Below, one piece after another: positions 1-12,500 of a DNA stretch of 64,000 bases (the first letter of the stretch is position 1; each line of letters begins with the position of its first letter). The translations under genes were made by a program, and so were the position numbers. Below the pieces are notes generated by a model, which was not told the origin of the DNA, ran no database searches, and saw nothing but the letters and a program-made list of their open reading frames with translations. This DNA is from Siphonodentalium dalli. Its lineage: Eukaryota > Mollusca > Scaphopoda > Gadilida > Siphonodentaliidae. The stretch spans positions 120,042,754 through 120,106,753 of the forward strand of contig CP136061.1 of the NCBI GenBank assembly GCA_032622095.1. The letters run 5' to 3'.

Positions 1-456
1 TATAAATGTTTCTTCGTCGTTCATAATTCAAATTCGGGTATTTGTGCTAAAATTTCAATGAAATATCCACGTGAGATCGCAATACAATTTTACTCCGGAT
101 ATAGCGCAAAACTGATATCCTGTATATGACTGTGTATATATGCCATATGTGATCAAGGACTAGGGTGTATTGATATATGTATCACGCACACGTCACAGCT
201 GAATAATTTAATGTTCTAAAATAACCAAATTATCTCCCAGTTCGTGGAAAATTTGGGAGGAAATTAGCCTCTATAGTGATAGACTCTCTTGTTGACTAGC
301 CTCTCGGACTCAAAGTCGTTGTCTTAATATCGGAATCAATACACACAGTTCAGATAAGAAATATGTACGCTCGATTTATAACCTGTCCGCGTATATGCGA
401 TCCATACATTGATTATAACATACAAGATAGGCCGGGTGTCAGTTAATGATACTTAC

Positions 457-528
457 AAATATGTCGCCTCTGTTCAATGTTTTTATTCGTAAAAACACGA
501 TCTCCCCGATTTGACTCGCTCTCGAGTC
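457..528 (-). CDS. CNBD2: CNBD2-like exon 14 (last exon in window)
   Basis: 72 nt, phase 0 on both sides. The acceptor is tttgcttttag and the donor GTAAGT at 456. It encodes QIGEIVFLRIKTLNRGDIF, the 'V-x-T-L-x-x-G-D-I-F(G)' strand that resumes cNMP domain 2 after the insert. The next exon should begin with a Gly codon; none was found in bases 1-450, so it probably lies outside the window. Confidence 0.82.
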
Positions 529-3500
529 CTAAAAGCAAAAGGGCATACATGTATAATAAAAATAAATCTACACAATATTGAAATGTTGGTCATCGTAGGG
601 ACAACTGTTAACAAATTCCCACATGATGCCCACATATGAGATTATTTTATAAATATAAATACGGTTGTACAGGGATTCAATGCAATCCATCAAATGGATG
701 TAACAGTAACGTTTTACTAAATGGATTTTCCCATCTATACTAATAAAACTCAATTTATTTTCTTATATTTGTTTGTTTGTTTGTCCGCTTATAAATATCT
801 TTATTTATCCTCCATATCACGAAGAGTTAATATAATATAGTAAATAAAAACGGTGAACAAAAACAAAATGACAAATACAAATAACCCGATGAATCGAGAT
901 GGGAAAATTTCCGTGAGATTCAAACATGAACCCCACGCACGCATATACAACGAATCGATGCATCGCAGACCAATATATATATATGGACATACGTGTGGTC
1001 AGTTTTAGGTTTACTACATGAATGTTATGTTTTTTGTGTCCACGTGTGTTTATCTGCAAACTTAGCTAAGCTAGTGTAGCATCAATCAATCAGAAAATAT
1101 TACGCTATATTATTTCAATTCATGTCTATAATATGTATTATCGTGTAAAATGAGAGTCTATGGACGGTTGGCTTTCCGGAGTGTAGCTTCTCTCCATAAA
1201 CGTGCATAACTTACAGTGAAAATGTGAATAGCTTCATATGACTCAATATCTGTATCTTTAAGAGGCATATCCCTTAAATTTCCCAGGAAAATTTCTTATT
1301 TTTCAAGAATTGAATACCGTTCACCTCATATGTCTTAAACAGGAAACTATTAATCATTATGTATATATATTTGCTAGAGACGACCAAACGGTTGGACCAT
1401 CGGAGCTGAAAATGTGTATATATGGATAATTTGACCCTGTGAATCTATTTTGATTATAGCTCTCGTTGAACTAAATACTTAACTATATTATATACTCAAA
1501 ATGGTTGCAATCTGGTCGGTGAAATTGCAACACAGGCATAAATTGACCCGTAGCGTGTCATTAAATAGATGTCGTTGACCTCAGACGAATTAACGGGAAA
1601 ACTATCAGCAATAAAGATCGTTTCTTATCAGCTATGAATATAATATTATGTATATGAACATTGGTACAGATGGTAATATAAGAGCAGAAATATTCATATT
1701 TATTGGTGGGAAATGTTTAGATAACAAGTTAAACAAACGACCTAGTTGAACGTATTATCTGAACATTTCCCAAGGAAACTACTCGCCAATGAGTTTTTAG
1801 TAAAGAAAGGATTAACGGTACCCCATCGCAAAACCACAATCTTATTTATATACAGGTCGCAGAAAGCTTATCGTTACCCATACCAAGTTGCGGAACAAAT
1901 AGTTCTGATATGTTTCAAAATTTCAATAATGTCAGAGAGTAACAAACTGAAACACATACCAAATGTTCGTCTTGTTAGGATGGACAGCTTGCCGATGTTG
2001 CCTTTTTAGGATAAGACAGGCTTTTTCGTGTAAAACAAAAAACAGTGGAAAATGAAATCCATCTGCCTGAAAAATATTTCCCTCTATTTCTGGTCGGGAA
2101 CTTAACTAAACAACAAAATGTGACCATGTTCACCTGTTGTAATAAACATCTCGGGTATGTCATTGTTATAGGGTTCGTTATTGGGGTAAACTCTGACCAA
2201 ACGGCGACATTATTAAACTCGAATGATAAAACCCTTACTGTACCACTACACGCATGTATTTAGAGAGCTGGATTCCAGTTTTCACTCATTTTATTAATAA
2301 ACAATGCTTTACCTGGTAACCTCAGAACCTTTTCAATTGCACCGGTTCCTTGCTATATTTATTAATTACATAAAGACTTAAATTATATTACTCGATATAA
2401 CTAGAAATTTCTATAAAAGGATATGCATTAATTATAAATATCATGTTGTGATGGATTCCAGAATTCTCTCATTTTTCACCCCAAAAAAGCGAGTTTTACC
2501 CCAAAAAACGAACCTATAACATTGACATACTCCAAAATGCTTTTTAAAATGTGAGCATGTCCACCCTCTATTGTTTAGTTGCATTCCCATCGAAAAATAG
2601 ACATAAATGTTATATAGGTGGCTGGATTACAGTGTTCACTGGTTTGATTCACGAAAAATCCTATTTTGCCCAAAAATCGGAAATTGTACAACATTCACAA
2701 AAATGGCAACACCGGCATGTTATCTGCTGTATCAATATGAAACTGTGATACATAATGCATCTTGTTACTCTTTGACATGATGCAATTCATAAGTGCTGAT
2801 TCTACTCCCAGCTAATAAATGTGTAGGGCCTATATAGAAATGTATTGGGATAATACTCAGAGAACTTAATTACAGTTTTCATTGAGTTTATTAATTCATA
2901 TTAAATTACCCTGGTAACCACAGAAATTGCCTTATTCCAAAAACTCCTTGTTATTATATTACTTACATATAACACTTAACTTTTTTTGTTAAATGAAACT
3001 GGGAAATGTTATAAAATGGAATGAATTAATGATGCTATGGTTGATTCCAGAATTCTCTCATTTTCACAACAACAACAAAACGATTTTACCCCAAAGACGA
3101 ACTCTAGAACATTGACATACTTACAAAATGCTCTTACAAAATGTGAACATGTCCAACCTCTAGTGTTTTGTTGTGTTCCCATCCAAAAATAGATGTAAAT
3201 GTTATTTAGGCAGCTTGTTTCCACGTTTCGCTGGTTTGATTCACGAAAAAGTTTATTTTACCCCCAAATAAGAAATGGTACAACACTACACGAAAAAGCA
3301 ACACCGGCATGATATCCGCCGTATCAATACGGACATTTTGATATATAATTCAATTTGTTACTCTTCCACGTGGTTGAACTCGAAAAACAAGGCCCATTGC
3401 AATTCCGGTTCCAGCTGCTCGACTAGTATGCTGACTGGACAAATCATATTGCATGTGGATATCCTTATAGTCCTATTGTAGTTCATGAGTTCATGACTGC

Positions 3501-6500
3501 ACCAAATATCACATCTAATTAGATTACGGAGATACAATCTAGAGGGACATATGTATTTTTTCAGTATATTGGTCATAACTTTAAAAGAAAACAAAACTGG
3601 TCCATGCCAATTATAGTTGGACGGATATTAGTAAATCGTACATCTTTGTGAATAAATCACCAAATTTGGCATATCTACATGTACGTTCATCGCGCGGTAC
3701 GTTATAACAGTATTTTCGGTAGGCAGCGAGATCGGACCACAATTTTTATGTTTTTGCGGTTGCCATAGCAACCGGTGAAAATTCATGCAGCACACCTATC
3801 ATGGTAACATGGGTTTAATTCCATATCATATGGGAAAATCGCAGATGTGTCACTGTCAATAATAGCGCATGTGTGGCATTTGAAGCAATTCATAATTTAG
3901 AGACCGTTGGATAGCATATTTGATGTTGCTATGGTAACAAAACTAACTCGATCATGTGACCAAACTACAAATAAATGTCATCTCAGTGCATGTGTGGAAT
4001 GTAAGAACGACGATTACACATGTATCCAGAGTTTATGTATAGTGCTTTCCATTCAATATTCATCATATTAGAGTATTTGGGCCTTATGAGGAAAAGTTCC
4101 ACATGCAGAATACATAAAAAGCACCGGGAAATCGGGAAATAGGAAATTAGAATGCCTTTCGTCCGTCCATTAAGTGCTTTTAAATGTCATGTAGGTTGCA
4201 TATTACCCACCAATTGAGTCAAGCCATATAAAGAAATGGCTATAAATGTATGTATGGAAAGTGTTCTTATGGATGGCTGCCAATATGGCTGCCAAAGTAG
4301 TATCTGGGTTATTGAATAAAAATATCATCTCATAATCTGCCGTGCCTGGCTGTATGTAGGGTAAGATTAAGAAACACAAATACTATGAGCGCTTTTCCGG
4401 AAAACAAAACAGTTAGAAAAGTACCTTTTTTTTCATGTACTTATGACTTTTTTTTTCACTAAAAGTATATTGCAAAAACAAGCTCGCACTGTGATTACGA
4501 ATTTACTATTGTCATCCAAAGAGGACGTCAGGGACGTAGCTAGAGGGTCCCGTTTTGAACTGCACTCCTAACCCCCAATGGCCTCTGATTTTTCTCAATT
4601 GTTCCCTCACAGTCATGGACGGTAGCCTATTCTAAAAATGGATCAGTAGTCTTGTGGCCACTCGCCAGGGGGGCACAATCCACTGCGTTCGGCCCTCTAT
4701 GAGAACATTTTGAGATCAGAACCTGAAAATGGCAACTTCCTATAACATATGGTCCAACACCCGCAAAATTTACATCCCGATAAGTAATTCTTAAATTAAT
4801 TAGCCGGTTTTCACTGGCCACTGGAGAGAGACCAGGACACACGGGCCGACCATGGTTCACTAGACTGGCATCAAGCTTTCCAATTGTATGGCAAAGTGGA
4901 TGTCGGATATAATAACTTAAAACAGGGTGCACAGACACCGCACCGGCGAACTTTCGGCTAACAACAAGTCAACAAAGGAATAGAGAATAGTGAAAAGGCT
5001 GATTATTCTGTCATCATACATATAATTGTTCACATGATATGGGTATAAAATAGTTGTTTGTATGTCGTGATGGAAGAGAAAGGTAGCTGTAAAACATATT
5101 AAAGATGTGGGAATGTTTTTTATGGTTCTGGGGCCCAATTTGTACAGGTACTGGTTTCCTCGTCCATCATGATAAAAGTTGCGAGGCAGTGCCTAGGAGC
5201 GGTTTACAGAAATTTGGAAAAGAGATCTGAAACATACATTCCAAAGTAAAGTTAAATAGCAACGAGAGGCCGATCACGATGGGCAGATGTTTAACCCATA
5301 CATTGGCGATAGGCGATTAGCTATAACTGATAATTTGTCAAAGATACGATCACAGGAATCCATATATCAGTACCCAACTTGAAATCAAAAGCTCAAATAA
5401 TCTGTCTTAAGATGGGTTAACGTATTTGGGTGGGGAGGAGTAGTTTTAAATCTCATAACTCTGTCCCTATTCACACAAGGACCTCTCACTGTGAGATCCA
5501 ACGGTTAAGTGATTTCGGAGGATATGTTTAGGAGTTTAAGTTAACTCGTTGGAAGCAAAAGTAATAAACCCCTATCTCTGCCACTTTTGACCTGCCAAAT
5601 ATTCAATATTCATTCACTAATTCTAAAGAGAAATTATAATTTGTTGACAGGACAGACTGCTTAGAACAACATACATGCATGGGATTCTATTTCATATTTA
5701 AATTGTACTTTAATTACCCCCCATCCATTCTCCCCAGTTGTTATTTGTTTATCAAACATGTCAGACAAATGTCACCAGATCTGACATGTGTAATAATGAA
5801 TGCTTATATTGTTAGGTACATGCAAGATTAAGTGTTTCATAACAGGGGTGTATGGTTTTCAAAAATATATGTAGTTTATGCAATACAATACAAAAATGTT
5901 ATCTATATAATGTTATACAGACATAATATGATGAGGATGCTGGCCCCTATGACCCTAAATCGAAATAAATTACCAAAGTTCATATAAAAGAAAGTAAGTA
6001 GCCCTCAATCAAATGGTTTCACACATTACAATGTTTTACATGTTGCTTGGACACTAAAATCCATAGCCTTCAATGTTAAACTTTTAAGTGCTCTTTGGCC
6101 CCTAAAATTCAATCAACCATGACAATATGAACAAATGGGAAAATAAGGTTCCTGGAAATATTAACAACATCTATCATCTATCATCTTGATTTTCAAAACA
6201 AGGCATCACTTGCAATCATCATGTAGATTTATCTGCCTGTTACCTATTTCATAGATAAATCAAATTGGCTATCAGCCATTATTTTAATTTCACATTGAAG
6301 CATGTGCCTGAAGGGTTGATATATTTTTCAAAAGTCAATTAATCAGTCAATACCAAAATCAATAGAAGTGACTAATGTGCAAAGATAATCATAGATAAGA
6401 GATATGAGGAAGAGTCTTTGTACATTATAGCATATGTCTATGGGAAACTTGGAATGGGTTAATTATTTTCTAAGCAGTTCAATGGGATATAGAAGACACG

Positions 6501-9500
6501 TTATAAAAAGGTGAGGGACATCACACACAATGGAGTTTCAATAGGAGAAACAAGAGTTTCATGCTGCCATTAATTAAGGATTAACTGTCATGTGGACTGT
6601 TTTTATGGAGATGTAACCGTGAGGTAAGTGGTTATAACTTGGGTTTTACATACAAGTTATGACCACTTACCTCACGGTTACATCTCCATAAAAACAGTCC
6701 ACATGACAGTTAATCCTTATATTTATATATATTTAGCGAAAAAGCCACTTTTGTAAATGTATTTAAATCGAAAAGTGTATCGTGACAAAACCAGCCCAAA
6801 ATATCCCATAGCATAAGATCAGAAACTAGCTGAGAGCAATTTCAAAACGAGGCTCTTTATATTGAAACCTGATGATTTATTAAGTCAATCCTGCGCGATT
6901 GAAAATGCGCCCAAAACTTTACGCGTTCTTCTTCTCCGAAATCAATGACGCGTCGATGTAATTATGGTTGCAATTATGACCCTCTTGCGCGTTCAGCAAG
7001 AAATAATTGCAACTAGTCACGTGGGCGCCGACCAATCGGAATGCTGGATTTAGTGATAATCGCACTCAGTATGTAAATATTCAAATTTGACAGATGCCAG
7101 CAGTGTTGTTTATCATTGACTTCATCTAACCAAAGGCCAGAGCCAGAGTTATATATATAGAGAGATAGGACACTCAGTGCTAAACCTGTAATTACCTCTG
7201 CTGATGCTCTGCGTCTCTAAACACACTGACACTATTAATTTATGGTTTCATTACTAAATATTTAAAGGGACACATTGGGAACCTTTTTATCAACTTGTAT
7301 CATAATCATCAATATCTAAATGAAAACAAATGAAAGTGCCAATGACATTTATTTTTAATAAAAAAAATTCTTATTTATAAGTTAAAACAAAAATGTTAAT
7401 AATTTTTTTTTTAAATTGAGCAAGGAGTTTTATTTTCGAAAAAGGGTCATAACTCCTTTAAAATAAATTGGATAAAACCCCATATTCAAACTCTTAGTAT
7501 TTTGGGGTGAAAAACTCGCATACCAAATTTGGTTCCGATCGGATAAAAAATGTTTGAGTTATGGCAGAATGCGTTAATTCTAAGTCGAAAAAGGGCCATA
7601 ACTCCGTAAAAAAAACCTCGGATCAAACCCATATTCGAACTCGAACTGTATTTTGGGCCGAGAAACTCACATACCAAATTTCCGATCAGATAGAAAATGT
7701 TTAGGTTATCGCATTATGCGTAAAGTGTATACGGACAGACGGACAGACAGACAGACAGACGGACGAAGGACGAGTGGTCAATCCGGACAACGGCACTATG
7801 TTTACCATACTATGGTATGGGTAAACATAAAAAAAAACAATAATTTGGAACATGCTACTAATATTTCAGAAAATGTCAAAATGACAGAGCGTCATCAGTT
7901 GCTAAATGAATGCACGAAACGCTGTCCGTGTGTGTATCATATCTCTTCCCCCATGGATATGGCAAAGCGACAACTGTTGAAAGAACACAGCTTCTAGTGA
8001 CGTAGTACCCTATTCGTAATGCTTATCAGTAGTATTCATTGTTGGAAATGTGTCCAATAAAAACGGAGTGCACACTGACCTCACTGGTTCCATCTCTCTG
8101 CAAGTCGTCAGCTATTGTTCTTATTGTTGGCACAAACCCTGTTGATAGACGAGATTGACTGACGATATCCTCCAAAATCGTTCCTTCATCCGGCGAATCG
8201 TCCCACGAAACCTTCTTTAGAGGTGCAGATTTGGACGTTCTCGTCAAAGACTCCGCTTGCTTTAATTTTGGTAGCAGGGAGTTTGATTTGTTGCATGCAA
8301 TGCTGGACCAACGGCGGTTCTTCTCTTCTTGTCGAGCAACAGCACGGGCTTCCGCTTGTGCTAACGAGAGTCGTTTCCTCTCTTGAATTTGAGTACCTGT
8401 CGACGATCTTCGTTGTTGCTCATCTGAGCTCCAAAAGTTTGCTGGAAATAGTTTGTCGAGTTCATATTCGTGAACAATTTCCATGAGACTGGAATCTTCG
8501 GGCGTGGTCTGCCGAGTGTCACATTTTCGATTCGTAAAGGAGGCACCGATATCATCATCACCATCATCATCATTCTTATAATCGGTACATGCTTCTTGGT
8601 TTGTTGCTACCTTGGCGTCTTTTGATTGTGCTGAAATTCAAAATGGACTGCTTATTAGGGCGTGCTTATGTGATAAACGTATTTATTACATGATCCTACC
8701 CTTATTCCATTCAATAAACCCGTTCGTTTCATAACAGGGAATAGTGCCAGGTGACCTTTTACTACCGGTTTGTCGTCTGTTTACATTCCGAACGCTACGT
8801 CTCAAAATACTATGGCTTCCAATAGCTTTCTAACAAACTCTAACGAATGAAGTGTTTGAAAACTTATTTCATTAAATATACGCCATTCAATACGTCGAAG
8901 AGTCTTTATTTTTTAGGGAGTACTATTTATTAACCGGACAAACAACGCATAGTTGTTCATCGCAGGCCTTTTAGAAGCTGATGTTAGTTTCACGTGCCAT
9001 ATGTTGATTTAAATGTGTTTTATCGAGGGTTTGGATCATGTAATAAATAGAATTTACAACTTGTCCCCAGTTTATATCGGAATTTACAAAACTCGTCCAG
9101 TAAATTAGGTTTGCATCTCGCCAAAGGCTCGGTCCATACCTAATTTACTGGACTCGTTTTGTGAATTCCGCTACAAACTGGGGACTCGTTGCAGATCGTC
9201 TATATATGTTGTAAATAGAAGAACATACTTCAGTATTCATTTATAATGTATACCAGAGGGAGGAAAATGACATTTAACTACCATTGCCGAAATTTAAAAC
9301 CACAACGTCTAATACTATTTAAAACACAAGGCGTGTATAGATATGCAGATGTGTAGATTTTGTATTCTATGTATGTGTTTCGTCACAATCTAATTAGTAA
9401 CTGTTGTGAGAAACCATTTCAACAAACGGAAGCAATGTATATAAAGTTATATCCAAGAATGGCGTGGTATACATGCATACTTATAATTTGAAAAAAGAAC

Positions 9501-12500
9501 CAAATTAATCATATATAATGTTAAAAAAAGTTAAACCCCCCCCCCCCCACACACACACACACCCTCTCACACACACACCCGCACACCCTAGCATACACAC
9601 ATACACACACCTATCATCGTATATATGAAGTATGTGAACGTTGTAAAGGAAATCATCCTAGCCATGGAGGACAAACATCATTATTTAAATCAGTTATTGT
9701 GAAATTGATGTCCCTAAGAGCGCCATTTTGTGTGTTTAAAAAGATCACAACACACAGTAAATATCTGGTGGGAACACCCCGTGTACATGTAACGTATACA
9801 CGTGTATCTAATGCAGCGTCGCATCACTGGCATGCTGTTAATCCTTTACCCAACAGAACGGCCCTGTGCCAATGCATTCTCTTATATATGCGAGTCGACC
9901 ATAGGTCGCCTCGCATATATAAGAGAATGCATTGGCTTAACACATTAAAAATTATAAAATTGCTAAAGAATGTAAGAAAAAAATGGTAAAAAGTGTTAAA
10001 AAAAGATTTTTTTTAGGCCAATGCATTCTCTTATATATGCGAGGCGACCTATGGTCGACTTGCATATATAAGAGAATGCATTGGCACAGGGCTAACTGTA
10101 ACTATCACAATGTGGTCAAGGAGCCGGTTCCAATGATATCCATATTTGTATGGTTCTATTGAGACAGACCGAAGATATTTTAGGCTGTTGAAGCTTTATT
10201 TGGCCGGTTTTGGCCGGTTTGTTGGGTAAAGGGTTAATCACCATTCGATTTTCTGAAATATCGATAGTGAACCGTTTATTTATTAATTAATGCATCAGAG
10301 CAGGTTGCAGATCATCACTGTTGGCTGGTGGTCACTGCTTGCTGACTGCTCTCCTGCCAAGTCAAGTAGTGTTATTGTATATAAATGGGTATTAATACAT
10401 TTATATCACATGAAACCCCTATTATATTATTAAAAAAGCCAATAGATATTTTCTTATCTCTCACAAGTGAATAATAAGCACGGCTTCCTGCCAACTTGGC
10501 AGCGCGCCAACAAATAACTTTACATTGAATCAGGCGGATTAATACTATTTCGTAAAGCCTCATATGGCAATAACGCCAGACAATGCAAAATGATTGCTTT
10601 GGTGATTAAAATTAAATTATTGTCCAACTTCGGTGCACTAACCAAAATAGACACAAAAACAAAGAGTGAAATTGTGGGACTATATTTTCCGTCGGCAGCT
10701 CGAGCGCGCAATGCTGTCGTATACGATTGTGAAACGTCTCAGACAACAATGGAAATGTGGGCATTTTTAAGCTTCTGTTAATGATTTTTGTTTTGTTAAA
10801 AAGGCATAACGCTCTAGTTTTTTTCATGCGATATACAAGATCTTCAACTCGTTATGTTGGGTATAAGATTTTATGACACTCGCATGAATTTGGTTCACAA
10901 CTCGTCTACGACTCGCTGTGAATCTAATTTATCAAACTCGTTTCATAAAATCTTATATCCCAAAATAATTCGTTGGAGATCCTCTATATCGTATATACAA
11001 CATTGTAACTTTCAAAAAAACAATTCCATTGAGTTTAGGTCCCCCGCGGATGGACGGCGTAACAGCTGCTCGTGTACCAGCGCGAACATACCCAGTGTAG
11101 CTCAGGATTCTTCTGGTGTCCAAGATTCACTACATTTTCACCAACTAGATATAGGGTCGTTGCTATATTTTATTCATAATGGGACCGGAACGTCAGGAGA
11201 AACCAGAATCACCCAGCACATACTATATATTATATATTTTGGGAAATCTGTGTGTGTGTGAGGGTGTGTGTGTGTGAAACGTGTGTGTGTGTGTGAGAGG
11301 GTGTGTGTGTGTGTCTGTCTGTTCGTCGCTATGGACTCAAAAACGGCTAAGCCGATTTCGATCAAACTTGGTGTGTGGGGTAACTTTCGGCCGGGGAGTG
11401 ACAAGGGCCTATTAATTTGCCCGTGCGACGTGACCTTGACCTTCAAATCGGGTCATTTCAAGGTCAAACGCCCGAGTATCACGGGATTTTGATGAAAATT
11501 AGTGTCTATGGATACTTTCGTATGGGGAGTGTCGTAAGCATATTCATTTGCCCGTGCGACGTGACCTTGACCTTGAAATCTGGTCAATTCAAGGTCAAAT
11601 CGCGAATTGTTATGGGATTTCGACGAAATTTGATACATATGGTTACCTTTGTCCACTGAGTGTTTTAGACGGGTCAAATCGTGACCCCGACCTGACCTTG
11701 ACCTTCAAAATGATCAATTCAAGGTCAAATCGGGTAAAACCGGATGGATTTCGACGGGTACTTTTGTCGGGTACTTTTGTCCGGGCAGTGTTTTGGACGG
11801 GTCATATCGTGACCCCACCTGACCTTGACCTTCAAAATGGACAATTCAAGGTCAAATCGCGCAATTCGCCGAAAAGCAGAGGGGAAACAGCTTGGACGAA
11901 GTCGGGTCCACCTGCTAGTATATATATATATATATATATATAAATATATATAATCTAACTTCCAAATTATAAATTCTAATTGACAACTTATCATTGAGGA
12001 CAACAATTTCTCTCTTCTAAAGCAGCTGTGATATAAGTATTTTGCTAAGCATGCCCAAAACATGCTAAGTAAGTAAATAATGCTTTATTCTCAGCCAATT
12101 GATACACTATGTACAAATGAGAACGCTTCGGTTTAAATATTTGAAAATACACATGCATGCAAACAGTAAATACAGAAAACAATCATCACACACGCACTCC
12201 CAATACAATATAACATAAACAACAACAACAAATTTGTGAAATACAAGATATATAGGTATACTACAGTGTAGCTCATATATAAATACAAAATTACAACCTG
12301 CAAAAAATGGAATGTCAAGTATATAGTAAAACTTTCGCTATGAATATTGCTTGTAAAAATGTGAAGCTATAAGATGCACTTTAAAAGAAAATTTAAAGCA
12401 AATTATTAAAAACATTATGATGGGATTGCAGTCAGGGATCTTTATGGGGAAATCCATCCACGTTACACCCCGCCTTTAACCCTTTCACGACTGGAGCTTC

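Larger units (their letters stand above)
529..8079 (-). other. Intron 13 of CNBD2-like gene, 7.55 kb
   Basis: Contains the 0.6 kb tandem duplication, a hAT-like solitary end CAGGGACGTAGCTAGAGGG near 4535, the 67-bp hairpin and the 7440-7830 repeat. I see nothing recognisable in 560-1690, 3700-4500 and 4940-6560. Confidence 0.75.

Noticed and set aside
4627-4938. 103-codon minus-strand open frame
   Set aside because: No recognisable motif and no matching splice phase with the CNBD2-like gene.
8361-8573. Minus-strand frame starting with a Met run next to exon 13
   Set aside because: Out-of-frame shadow of exon 13; the GAT/CAT run encodes Asp in the true frame.
11174-11446. Thr-His repeat open frame
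   Set aside because: Translation of a TG microsatellite.
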